From Candidatus Hydrogenedentota bacterium (lineage in GTDB: Bacteria; Hydrogenedentota; Hydrogenedentia; Hydrogenedentales; SLHB01), in contig JAPLKX010000037.1 of the NCBI GenBank assembly GCA_026387845.1, positions 1 to 8,010 on the forward strand: 8,010 nucleotides of DNA, in the 5' to 3' direction. The position numbers and the translations under genes were made by a program. Of the stretch, positions 1 through 6,136 are shown piece by piece. Within the stretch, counting starts at the first letter, position 1; every line of letters begins with the position of its first letter. The notes beneath the pieces were generated by a model. It saw only the letters and a list, made by a program, of their open reading frames with translations. It was not told where the DNA came from and did no database searches.

Positions 1-3000
1 GAACTCCGACCCGCCGGCCTCGGTGTTTGCAGCGAGATCGATATGCTCGGCGGCCTTTTGCGGGTCGTTGATCGCCTCGTACGCTGCGGCGATAAAGAGG
101 TGCGCGCGCGCGGCCGGCGGGTCCTGTGCGGGGCGGTCGACGCCGAGGTTTTCGGGGTATTCGAGCGCCGCCTGAAATTCGCGCAGGGCTTCCTCGGGTT
201 GCGCCGCCTTCAGCAATTTTGATCCGCGCAAAGTGTGCGCCTCGACGTAGGTGTCGTGGATTGCGGTGCCGCCCTCCCATGTGGCGAACCGCCGCCCCTC
301 GAGCATGGCGACGGCTTCGTCGTACCGGCCCGTCTGCACAAACAGATGGATCTGGCGCGCCACGAGATCGCTGCGCTTGTCCGTCGTTTGCTGGTTCTTG
401 CACAGCAATGCGAGCCGCGTCTCAGCCGGTGCGCCCGCCGACGCATAGAGTTGATCGAGTTCGTAGAACACGCGGGGATCGTTGTTGTCGCAGGCCACCG
501 ACTGCTCGTATTCGGCGATGGCTTTCTGATATTGCGCCTCATCTCTCGACCAGGCGTAGCCGAGATTGCGATGCGCGGTAGCGAAAGATCCGTCGAGTTC
601 GCACGATTTTTTCCACGCCTCGACCGCCTGTTCCGGCTGGAGGTCGTAGAGCAGATTGCCGAGGTAATACCAGGCGCGGGCGTCGTCGGGCCGGGCAGTG
701 ATGGCGTGGCGCAACACGCGGATCGACTCGAGCCGGAACGGGAAACAATACGCGGGCGGCATGCCGGCGGCCCTGCGATAATGTTCGACGGCGCCGGCGG
801 CGTCTCCTTTTCGTGCCATGTAGTAGCCGAGGGCGTAATAGAGCATCGGATAGGTTTCGGGCGTTTCGGCGCCGGCTCGCCGCTCGAGGACCTCCGCGGC
901 CTCGTCAAACAACCCCGCCCCGGCGTAGGCCGAAGCCAGCTCGAGATACGACTGGACCTCGTCGCGCATCAGGCCGGCCAGCGTGTCACAGGCGCGCCGC
1001 GCCGATCGATCCTTGCCCCCCGCTTGTTCAGCGAGTATCTGTTCGTTACCCGCCCAGAAATCCAGCGGGTCCAGATCGAGATTGGCTTGGGCCTGCCGCG
1101 CGGCGTCCCCCGCGCGCCCAAGATGACGCAGCACGGCCGCACGCAGGTCCAGCGCCTTCGGGTCCCGGGCGTTCGTCGCAATGGCTTCATCCAAATGCTC
1201 GAGCGCCCGGTCAAACCGCCCATTGCGGCAATCGATTTCCGCAATGGAAAAGTTCGCCGCCGTGTGCCACGCCGAATCCCACGCCGCACGGTTATAGGCG
1301 TCGTACGCCTCGTCGAATTTCTCCTGGCCGGCCAGCGCCACGCCAAGATAATAGTGGGGTTCGCCGTCACGGGGCCGCGTGTAATTGTAGGTGAGGCGCA
1401 TCACGGCTTTGCGCAGGCGCGTTTCGGCCCGCTCGTACAGGCCGCGCCGACAGTCGTCGATGCCGAGTGCCACGTTGGCGCGGACATCGTCCGGGTCGCG
1501 CTCGAGCGCTTCCTCATAGTACGGATACGGCTCCATGGCCGGGTTGTAAAACTGTTCGAGCCGCTGGCCGGCCAGATCGAGTTCCTCGACCGTCTTGATC
1601 TCGGCGGGCGGCGGTGGCGGGACGACGGGCTCGGGCATGGGTTCAGGTGTGACGGCCTTGTGCTGGTACGCCACGAGTTCGGCGCCGGCCTCGTCGTAGA
1701 GCGCCGCGCGCAGATCCGTTTCGGCTGTCCCTGCCGGCAGCGAGATCACTTCGACGAACGGCGCAGCCGGGTCGATGGCAATGGTCTTGTCGAGAATGAT
1801 CGAGCCTTTGACGGCCAGCACGGCGCGCGCCATCGAGTGTTTCCCGGCCGCGTTGAACGCAAGCCGCGCCCCGCCTTCGGGCAAGACGGTGAGGTTGACG
1901 GCGGCGTCGCGGGTGGCGTTGCACACCCCATCGAGATCGCGCAGCGGGTACCAACTCTGCGTGAAGACTTTCGTCTCATGCGGCTGAATCCAACTGTAAT
2001 CGGGCTGGTTGTCCGACCAGGCGCCCACCATGATTTCCGCGTAGGGCCCGTCGGAATCGGTGAGTTTGACCCGGTCGCCGGTGGATTGGGTGCCCCACGT
2101 CCACAGTTTCATCCCCGGCACAACGTGATGATCGGCGACGTGAACCACGCCCGCGTGCTTGTCGTGGTCATAGCCGGCGAAAAAATCCTCCTGGGCGTTC
2201 CAGGCGAAAAACGAGGTCGCCCCCGCGTGGCTTTTCCACCAACTGACATCCACGCCCGCCGTGTAATCGACGTTGTTGAACGTCTCGTGCGAGATGGGCC
2301 AGTGCGAGAACTGGTTCTTCCCGTGAAACGTGGCAAACTGCGTGCTCGGGGGGAAGATCACCTGGTAGCCGGGCGTGGCGTGAATGGCCACGTTCGCCCA
2401 GTACAGGATCGAGTTCACGTACGGCGTGCCGTTGAACAGCTTCACCGTCACATCCAGCCGCGACTCGCCCGGGTGGAGCGTCATGCCGATGAGCCACGTC
2501 ATCCGGTGGCGCCGCTCGGTTTCGCCGACCCAGATCGTCTTGCTGCCGTCGTCGTTCTCCGCCAGGACGTAATCCACCGGCATAAACGTGGTGTTGCGGT
2601 GGTGGTGAAACACGCACCACTCGACCCCGCCCGAAATCCACGCCCCCAGCATGCCGATCAGATCGGGTTTGATCACATGCTGGCGATAAAAGAAGTGATG
2701 GTCGTTGGTTTTATCGTAGGCTTCGAAGATTCTGCCGCCGATTTCGGGCAACACGCAAAACCGGACGTACTCGTTCTCGAGCCACAACGCCTTGTATGTG
2801 TGGTCAACCTTGTTCTGCGTGAGCACGTCCAGCATCGGATACGGGTACACGGGCCCCGTGGCCCCCTGGTACCCGCGCCCATCGAAAAAGCGCGGGTTAA
2901 TGTCGCCCGGCGCCACTTCATAAGTCGGCAGCGTCAGGCCCTCTTCCCAGACGCGCACGTCCCCCGCTGCGTTCGCGGACACCGCCGCCAGCACACCCGC

Positions 3001-3042
3001 AAACGCAAGCCACAAGACGACACTCCGCTTCTCAATCGGCAT
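1..3042 (-). CDS. Secreted DUF5107 domain protein with C-terminal TPR repeats (partial, 3' end off the window)
   Basis: The minus frame is open from an ATG at 3042 to the left edge, 1014 codons without a stop. Residues 1-25 form a signal peptide: a charged start (MPIEKR), a hydrophobic stretch and a cleavage site near SANA-A, so the mature protein is exported. Residues of about 30-370 match my memory of DUF5107: VWEEGLTLPTYE, GPVYPYPMLD, LPEIGGRIFEAYDKTN, GMLGAWISGGVEW, TFMPVDY and SDNQPDYSWIQP. A beta-rich segment follows (about 372-467), then a proline-rich linker (PEPVVPPPPP, about 470-478), then many TPR helices to the edge. A near-terminal segment (EALREFQAALEYPENLG) is typical of this family, so only a short C-terminus is missing. 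The biochemical role of DUF5107 is not established to my knowledge; the TPR part suggests protein binding, and a link to carbohydrate metabolism is inference. The start is fixed by AAGGAGGG six bases upstream. Confidence 0.93.
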   Translation of the reverse strand, partial: MPIEKRSVVLWLAFAGVLAAVSANAAGDVRVWEEGLTLPTYEVAPGDINPRFFDGRGYQGATGPVYPYPMLDVLTQNKVDHTYKALWLENEYVRFCVLPEIGGRIFEAYDKTNDHHFFYRQHVIKPDLIGMLGAWISGGVEWCVFHHHRNTTFMPVDYVLAENDDGSKTIWVGETERRHRMTWLIGMTLHPGESRLDVTVKLFNGTPYVNSILYWANVAIHATPGYQVIFPPSTQFATFHGKNQFSHWPISHETFNNVDYTAGVDVSWWKSHAGATSFFAWNAQEDFFAGYDHDKHAGVVHVADHHVVPGMKLWTWGTQSTGDRVKLTDSDGPYAEIMVGAWSDNQPDYSWIQPHETKVFTQSWYPLRDLDGVCNATRDAAVNLTVLPEGGARLAFNAAGKHSMARAVLAVKGSIILDKTIAIDPAAPFVEVISLPAGTAETDLRAALYDEAGAELVAYQHKAVTPEPMPEPVVPPPPPAEIKTVEELDLAGQRLEQFYNPAMEPYPYYEEALERDPDDVRANVALGIDDCRRGLYERAETRLRKAVMRLTYNYTRPRDGEPHYYLGVALAGQEKFDEAYDAYNRAAWDSAWHTAANFSIAEIDCRNGRFDRALEHLDEAIATNARDPKALDLRAAVLRHLGRAGDAARQAQANLDLDPLDFWAGNEQILAEQAGGKDRSARRACDTLAGLMRDEVQSYLELASAYAGAGLFDEAAEVLERRAGAETPETYPMLYYALGYYMARKGDAAGAVEHYRRAAGMPPAYCFPFRLESIRVLRHAITARPDDARAWYYLGNLLYDLQPEQAVEAWKKSCELDGSFATAHRNLGYAWSRDEAQYQKAIAEYEQSVACDNNDPRVFYELDQLYASAGAPAETRLALLCKNQQTTDKRSDLVARQIHLFVQTGRYDEAVAMLEGRRFATWEGGTAIHDTYVEAHTLRGSKLLKAAQPEEALREFQAALEYPENLGVDRPAQDPPAARAHLFIAAAYEAINDPQKAAEHIDLAANTEAGGSEF

Positions 3043-3048
3043 GACTCA

Positions 3049-3056
3049 CCCTCCTT
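3049..3056 (-). promoter_or_regulatory. Ribosome binding site of the DUF5107 gene
   Basis: AAGGAGGG, a near-perfect Shine-Dalgarno sequence, lies six bases before the ATG at 3042. It decides the start and agrees with the signal peptide that begins there. Confidence 0.85.
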
Positions 3057-3072
3057 GTCGAAATCGTGCCAC

Positions 3073-3101
3073 ATTGTAGAGAAGCCGCGCCCCGCAGTCT
3101 A
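3073..3101 (-). promoter_or_regulatory. Putative sigma70 promoter of the DUF5107 gene
   Basis: On the minus strand TAGACT (4 of 6 matches to the -35 consensus) and TACAAT (5 of 6 to the -10) are separated by exactly 17 bases. The expected transcription start would leave a leader of roughly 25 bases that includes the ribosome binding site. The imperfect inverted repeat GTTCAGC/GCCGAAC (3119-3125 and 3132-3138) lies just upstream and could be an operator; that part is speculative. Confidence 0.5.
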
Positions 3102-3150
3102 TTGCACCAGACGAGTTGGTTCAGCGGCTAGGCCGAACGCGATGCCCCGG

Positions 3151-3250
3151 AATGAGTGATCGCCTTCCTTCGGATTACCCGATCACCTTCCTTCGGACTG
3201 AGTGATCCGCTTCCTGCCGATTGCCCGATCTGTTTCGCCGGAATCCGCAT
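3151..3250. repeat. Tandem 23-bp repeats resembling an IS21-family terminus
   Basis: Four consecutive units share the pattern (A)NTxxxxGATCxxcTTCCTtCgG: 3151-3173, 3174-3196, 3197-3219 and 3220-3241 (the last is 22 bp). Odd units carry GAGTGATC and even units CCCGATC, so the array alternates. It ends in CCGGAATCCGCATGTGCA. From memory, IS21-family elements have several such repeats at each end (sites for the IstA transposase), often closing with a CGGAATNCGCA motif. No istA or istB coding sequence is present, so this would be a solo end or a deletion remnant. The repeat is seen directly; the IS21 assignment is recollection. Confidence 0.5.
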
Positions 3251-3447
3251 GTGCAGACACCGGGTCTTTCGGGAAAGAACAGGAATACTGGTCTCTTGCA
3301 CCCTAATACGTTATTTATCCTCGGCGAACTGGCAACCGTGCGGAATAAACAGGCCGGACTCGCCAAGTGGATAGGTCGCTGAAGGCTACTTCTCGGGCAA
3401 GACTACGTACAAACATACTGCGTCAGGGAAAAAGTCGAGATTGTGTC
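3251..3447. other. Gene-free spacer
   Basis: I find no convincing coding sequence here. Short ORFs occur on both strands but lack ribosome binding sites and recognisable protein features. A small perfect stem TCTTTC-GG-GAAAGA lies near 3264-3280 without a T-run, so I do not call it a terminator. Together with the repeat array to its left, this makes about 400 bases without a supported gene. Base composition is lower in GC than the DUF5107 gene, which fits decayed mobile-element sequence. Confidence 0.4.
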
Positions 3448-3633
3448 TTAACGAGGTACCGGATTTCGAGCAATAATTCGTCCAGGCGAGACGACATGAT
3501 TGGCGCTGTAAATGAAAGATTCAGACAGAGTTCGCCTCAGATCCAGTTCAAAAGCGTCCAATTGAGAGTTTCTCATCGCAGACATCTGAACTGGTCTCTC
3601 GATCGTAAGAATCTGCTTCTTCGTCTGTGCCAT
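3448..3633 (-). CDS. Possible small hypothetical protein (61 aa)
   Basis: The frame reads ATG to TAA and gives a 61-residue basic protein starting MAQTKKQILTIERPVQMS, with no cysteine, membrane segment or signal peptide. Its main support is GAGGGAG at 3643-3649, nine bases before the ATG. A weak promoter-like pair lies further upstream (TTGCGT, 16 bases, TATAGG). I recognise no family. The central part (about residues 20-42) could form a helix; the C-terminus is rich in R and P. A rival ORF of 98 codons runs on the opposite strand, so either or both may be chance. It could also be the 5' fragment of a disrupted gene. Treat as tentative. Confidence 0.3.
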   Translation of the reverse strand: MAQTKKQILTIERPVQMSAMRNSQLDAFELDLRRTLSESFIYSANHVVSPGRIIARNPVPR

Positions 3634-3798
3634 GGCTACGTTCTCCCTCGCGTTAGCCTATAAACCTAAACCGTTCTCACGCAACTTCTATGCCACTTGA
3701 CGGTTGGCTATCTATCCCGCCAAGAATGAACACGTTGTGTCAACAACTATACACCATACCTTGACACCTAAACGGTAAAAAAACGGAACAAGATGACA

Positions 3799-3825
3799 AA
3801 AAACTGCCCTTCACCCACAGTTTTT
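3799..3825 (-). terminator. Likely intrinsic terminator of the 416-aa gene
   Basis: Read on the minus strand, AAAAACTG, an 11-base loop and CAGTTTTTT form an 8-bp stem that runs into a T-tract. It starts six bases beyond the stop codon at 3831-3833. The stem is poor in GC, so efficiency is uncertain. The A-tract opposite the T-tract means it could also work on the plus strand. Confidence 0.55.
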
Positions 3826-3830
3826 ACCAT

Positions 3831-5081
3831 TTACGCACTTGTGTCCGCCCGGTAAGTTACCGTAAAGTTCGCCGTATAGCCGTGGGCACGAAATCCTTGG
3901 GCGACAGAACTATCTTTCGTAATGCGGCGTATTTTTGCCATAGCGTCCGCCTTTTCTTCCTCAGTCGAACTTATCGCCTGGTATAGCCAACCGTCGACTT
4001 CTTCCAACACCAGCCCATTCAGAGCGCCAATCAAATGCTCACACTGCGGGTACGGTGCGGACAGTCTCACCGCTGTCTCCTCGATGCTCAAAGGTCGCTT
4101 CGCGGCCTTTATCGTGCTCCAGATGGCAAGGGCGAATGACTCCAGATCGTCCGTCCAGTATGTTCGGCTCCCGCTTGCCCACTCCGCAACACGCCGCCAA
4201 GCCCCATGCGGCTCGGGCCAGGGATGCACACCCGAAGACCATATATTGCCGATGGCGTTGCCCAACTTTATGTCGGCTCCACGCGGAGATACCACCATAA
4301 TTCGATGATGATCGAGAGGTAGGCGAAAAGTCCCCTGACTGTCAAGGACTTCCCTCAAACGCCCAGCTGCCTCACGGGTCTCATCCACGGCGCCGAATTT
4401 TTCGAGGAGCCACATGAAGCTCTTGTGAGCGTTGCGAAGACAGAGCACACTAAGATCGCGGGCCCACCAGGCATTCTCTTGTCCTACATACGGGTATGGA
4501 TATGCAGGTGCTACACCGCGAAGCTCCTGGGGTTCGACCACAAGCCGCAGCGCATAACCTGTACCGGGTTCAAGCAGGCCCAGTTTGAGTTCAAAAAGCG
4601 TCCCAATGCGTTTCATAAGGCCAACTACGTCGCCGTATATATGACTTTCAAAACCAGTAGGCCCCAACACCGAAGGAACCTCCGGTCCAGGAACCAACAC
4701 TCGCCCGCTAAAAGGCGCGATCTCGACATCAACGGGTCCCCTGGCCCCGTCATCCCCAACTGAAACCAATACGCTTACGTGCCCACGGTCTTTGTCATAC
4801 GCTGCGTTCCTGCCGAACCCAATCCCGTAAATGATTCTGTCGTCATCAGTCTCACCGGGCGCGTCTTCGCAGGTGACGTTAAGCGTGCCGTTGGGTTCGT
4901 CTATGAGTACATGCGGCGAAATACACAGGATATTGGCTCTAGGCCACCGGTCTTCAAGGGAAAAGAAGACGTCATAGACTTCCCGAAAGGTCAGTTCTCC
5001 CTGTTCATTCTGCTCGATGAAGACGTATTCCCCAAGAAAACGAATCCTAAAGTACTCAGGAGCCAAAAAAGAAAGACACAC
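3831..5081 (-). CDS. Uncharacterised 416-aa protein
   Basis: I do not recognise this gene. It encodes a soluble, acidic-looking protein with no signal peptide or membrane helix, so it is probably cytoplasmic. Residues 1-130 look beta-rich (for example FRIRFLGEYVFIEQ and HVSVLVSVGDDG). Residues 150-250 are mixed and include an aromatic patch (YPYPYVGQENAWWARD). Residues of about 313-368 have the spacing of a winged helix: a helix (ESFALAIWSTIKAA), SIEETAVRLS, a putative recognition helix (PYPQCEHLIGALNGL) and a wing (VLEEVDGWLYQ). DNA binding is only a possibility from that pattern. The start is GTG; an in-frame TAA at 5097-5099 rules out anything longer, and AAGGAG lies 11 bases upstream. It has its own promoter and terminator and no partner gene. 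Codon use is less GC-biased than in the flanking genes, which suggests acquisition. Confidence 0.8.
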   Translation of the reverse strand: MCLSFLAPEYFRIRFLGEYVFIEQNEQGELTFREVYDVFFSLEDRWPRANILCISPHVLIDEPNGTLNVTCEDAPGETDDDRIIYGIGFGRNAAYDKDRGHVSVLVSVGDDGARGPVDVEIAPFSGRVLVPGPEVPSVLGPTGFESHIYGDVVGLMKRIGTLFELKLGLLEPGTGYALRLVVEPQELRGVAPAYPYPYVGQENAWWARDLSVLCLRNAHKSFMWLLEKFGAVDETREAAGRLREVLDSQGTFRLPLDHHRIMVVSPRGADIKLGNAIGNIWSSGVHPWPEPHGAWRRVAEWASGSRTYWTDDLESFALAIWSTIKAAKRPLSIEETAVRLSAPYPQCEHLIGALNGLVLEEVDGWLYQAISSTEEEKADAMAKIRRITKDSSVAQGFRAHGYTANFTVTYRADTSA

Positions 5082-5237
5082 TTTTGAGCTTACTCCTTAT
5101 GGTTGCGCGACCCGTCAATGAATCAGAAAGACAACCACGCCCTGCTCGATAGCCCATAATACAGAATCATAATTCACACGAGCAAATAGGCATGCCCAAC
5201 ATGTATAAGCACTCCCTTTCCAGTTCCCACCTTCAGA
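5082..5237 (-). promoter_or_regulatory. Long 5' leader of the 416-aa gene
   Basis: About 150 transcribed bases separate the predicted promoter from the GTG start. The AAGGAG at 5093-5098 serves the main gene. An 11-codon ORF (5202 to 5167, MLGMPICSCEL) is preceded by AAAGGGAG at good spacing and could be a leader peptide, but something this short can easily arise by chance. I see no strong attenuator-type hairpin. Confidence 0.35.
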
Positions 5238-5266
5238 AGTATAAGAAAGACGTTCGCTCTTGTCAA
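5238..5266 (-). promoter_or_regulatory. Strong sigma70 promoter upstream of the 416-aa gene
   Basis: On the minus strand TTGACA (perfect -35) is followed after exactly 17 bases by TATACT (5 of 6 matches to the -10). It points at the 416-aa gene, about 157 bases before its start codon. No other minus-strand gene lies between them. This is the best promoter match I found in the window. Confidence 0.65.
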
Positions 5267-5333
5267 GTATCGCCGGCCAACAGGCTCCCCTCTTGTGCCA
5301 AGATCTCCCTGAATTGAGGCCAGGGAAATGGGG

Positions 5334-5449
5334 GCAAACAGGGGGCGCAAACAGGCGCAAACAGGGGCGCAAACAGGGGACAGCCACCTATTGTTTCGAG
5401 CGCAAACGGAGCGCAAACAGGGCGCGAACAGGCGACAGCCACCTATTGT
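5334..5449. repeat. Cluster of GCAAACAGG repeats and two GACAGCCACCTATTGT copies
   Basis: GCAAACAGG occurs exactly at 5334-5342, 5347-5355, 5357-5365, 5369-5377 and 5413-5421, with degenerate copies at 5402-5410 and 5424-5432. Two identical 16-mers GACAGCCACCTATTGT (5379-5394 and 5434-5449) each follow a run of these, 55 bases apart, so the whole forms a degenerate duplicated block. I believe GGGGACAG-type repeats like these are dispersed in many GC-rich genomes, sometimes next to IS200-like (Y1/REP-associated) transposases, but no transposase is present here. The long ORFs that cross this block are repeat artefacts. Confidence 0.75.
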
Positions 5450-5578
5450 CTCGGGGGAAACCCCTCTATTTTCCGTCTCGGAAAGTCTTTCCCGGCCAGG
5501 CAATTCACATTATGCCTCATACAGAAGGACGATGATCACGAGCAACTTCAAGAAACACGGGACAGATTCAGACCGGGC

Positions 5579-5788
5579 TCAGTCTTCATACTTGAATGAC
5601 ACCTTGACCCTCGCGCGATAGGCGACAACCTTGTTGTTGTCGACCTTCAAGTCTAGTTGGGCGACCTCGGCGACGCGCATGTCGCGCAACGACTTTCCCG
5701 CCTTCTCGACGGCGTTTTTTGCAGCCTCTTCCCATGAATTCTCGGAGGTGCCGATGATCTCGATGACTTTGTAGATGCTCTCACTCAT
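5579..5788 (-). CDS. Dodecin family protein (69 aa), tryptophan-less class
   Basis: The protein begins MSESIYKVIEIIGTSENSWE and has the full dodecin layout at normal length: strand 1 with (K)VIEIIGTS (7-15), one helix (about 17-33), then RVAEVAQLDLKV (38-49) and VVAYRARVKVSFKYE (54-68). Dodecins assemble as hollow 12-mers; known members store or buffer flavins in the cytoplasm. In flavin-binding dodecins a Trp in a (D)WxEV motif stacks on the ring. Here that position is Val39, as in the family branch that includes the mycobacterial protein described as a calcium dodecin, so flavin binding should not be assumed. The ATG at 5788 is preferred over the ATG at 5794 because AAGGGG (5796-5801) is seven bases from the former and only one from the latter. 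The gene appears monocistronic, with no clear terminator. Confidence 0.93.
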   Translation of the reverse strand: MSESIYKVIEIIGTSENSWEEAAKNAVEKAGKSLRDMRVAEVAQLDLKVDNNKVVAYRARVKVSFKYED

Positions 5789-5806
5789 GTTCATTCCCCT
5801 TCCGTG

Positions 5807-5823
5807 GCCGGGTCGTACCCGGC
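5807..5823 (-). promoter_or_regulatory. Perfect hairpin just upstream of the dodecin ribosome binding site
   Basis: GCCGGGT and ACCCGGC form a perfect 7-bp stem with a 3-base loop, ending five bases before the AAGGGG that serves dodecin. There is no T-run, so it is not an intrinsic terminator. It could be an operator, an mRNA-stabilising stem or a translational control element; it may also be chance in GC-rich DNA. Confidence 0.4.
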
Positions 5824-5882
5824 GGCTGAAACCCCATGCGGCCACATCTTCGTACGGGATCGAATCCAACAACGAAGCCCAA

Positions 5883-5960
5883 AGTAAACATTGGACCGCC
5901 ACCTATTCTAACTCAGTAAACAGGGGGTAGTAAACAGGCAGGGGACACCTATTTTAACTC
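5883..5960. repeat. Second repeat cluster (AGTAAACA and CCACCTATTNTAACTC)
   Basis: AGTAAACA occurs at 5883-5890, 5915-5922 and 5929-5936. Two related units follow runs of it: GGACCGCCACCTATTCTAAC (from 5893, continuing CTC) and GGGGACACCTATTTTAACTC (5941-5960). Both resemble the GACAGCCACCTATT units on the other side of dodecin, and an inverted relative lies at 6046-6065. Dodecin therefore sits between two clusters of one repeat family. Confidence 0.7.
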
Positions 5961-6041
5961 GATGATCGAGATCACGGCGTTGCCCTTGGCTTCCTGGTTG
6001 AGGTTCTGCGCCCCGGTAAGAACGCGCCCGTCCAGCGTCAT
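5949..6041 (-). pseudogene. C-terminal relic of a DUF2961/GH172-like gene
   Basis: Thirty codons ending in TAG read MTLDGRVLTGAQNL, then NQEAKGNAVISIIELK. They align closely with the last 30 residues of the downstream-strand neighbour encoded at 6777-8010 (MTQDGRVRIEAQNL, REKSNAVISIVELRVK). Many nucleotide differences fall at third codon positions (GGG/GGA, CGC/CGA, CAG/CAA), so the copy came from a functional diverged paralogue and not from a recent duplication. Similarity stops at 6041, just where the inverted repeat ATGGTTACTGTCCCC begins, and the 3' end runs straight into GGGGACACCTATTTT. No ribosome binding site precedes it, so it is not expected to be translated. Confidence 0.75.
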
Positions 6042-6045
6042 GTTC

Positions 6046-6065
6046 AAAAAATGGTTACTGTCCCC
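6046..6065 (-). repeat. Inverted copy of the GGGGACAG repeat
   Basis: On the minus strand this reads GGGGACAGTAACCATTTTTT. It is an inverted partner of GGGGACACCTATTTT at 5941-5955. The pair brackets the 30-codon relic, giving a unit of about 125 bp with imperfect inverted ends, MITE-like in layout. Confidence 0.55.
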
Positions 6066-6112
6066 AATTTTCACCAGGTCCTGACAGGACTTTTCTCACG
6101 TTCAACAACAGC

Positions 6113-6136
6113 GGCCGGACCGTGCTCGATCCGGCC
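6113..6136 (-). terminator. Possible terminator after the small secreted-protein gene
   Basis: GGCCGGA and TCCGGCC form a perfect 7-bp stem with a 10-base loop, starting at the stop codon of the gene read from 6747. The following minus-strand sequence (GCTGTTGTTG) is only moderately T-rich, so this may be a weak or stabilising 3' structure. Confidence 0.4.

Noticed and set aside
210..1394. Other shadow frames over the TPR region on both strands (210-908, 969-1370, 813-1394)
   Set aside because: Arg/Pro/Ser-rich translations without ribosome binding sites, all inside the DUF5107-TPR gene.
235..3159. A plus-strand open frame of 974 codons
   Set aside because: It lies codon-for-codon opposite the DUF5107-TPR gene. 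Stops in this register need TTA, CTA or TCA codons in the real gene, which GC-rich genomes avoid, so a long antisense frame is expected. The translation is Arg/Val/Gly-rich with no recognisable domain, whereas the minus frame has a ribosome binding site, signal peptide and family motifs.
3367..3663. Plus-strand 98-codon ORF
   Set aside because: No ribosome binding site or recognisable content; it overlaps a minus-strand ORF that has at least a good Shine-Dalgarno sequence.
5334..5449. CRISPR array
   Set aside because: The repeats are 9-16 bases, irregularly spaced and degenerate, without spacers of uniform length, and no cas gene is present.
5174..5503. Minus-strand ORFs of 90-109 codons (also 5115-5387) across the repeat cluster
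   Set aside because: Their sequences merely translate the repeated GCAAACAGG units (CAPVCACLRPLFAP and similar), with no start signal; the strong promoter at 5238-5266 lies inside them.
5260..5621. Plus-strand ORFs of 91-97 codons over the repeats
   Set aside because: Repeat-derived low-complexity translations (ANRGRKQAQTGAQTG), running into the antisense of dodecin.
5789..5902. 38-codon N-terminal extension of dodecin
   Set aside because: Known dodecins begin at the MSxxxYKV region; the ribosome binding site sits right before 5788, and the extension would cover the hairpin and part of the repeat area.
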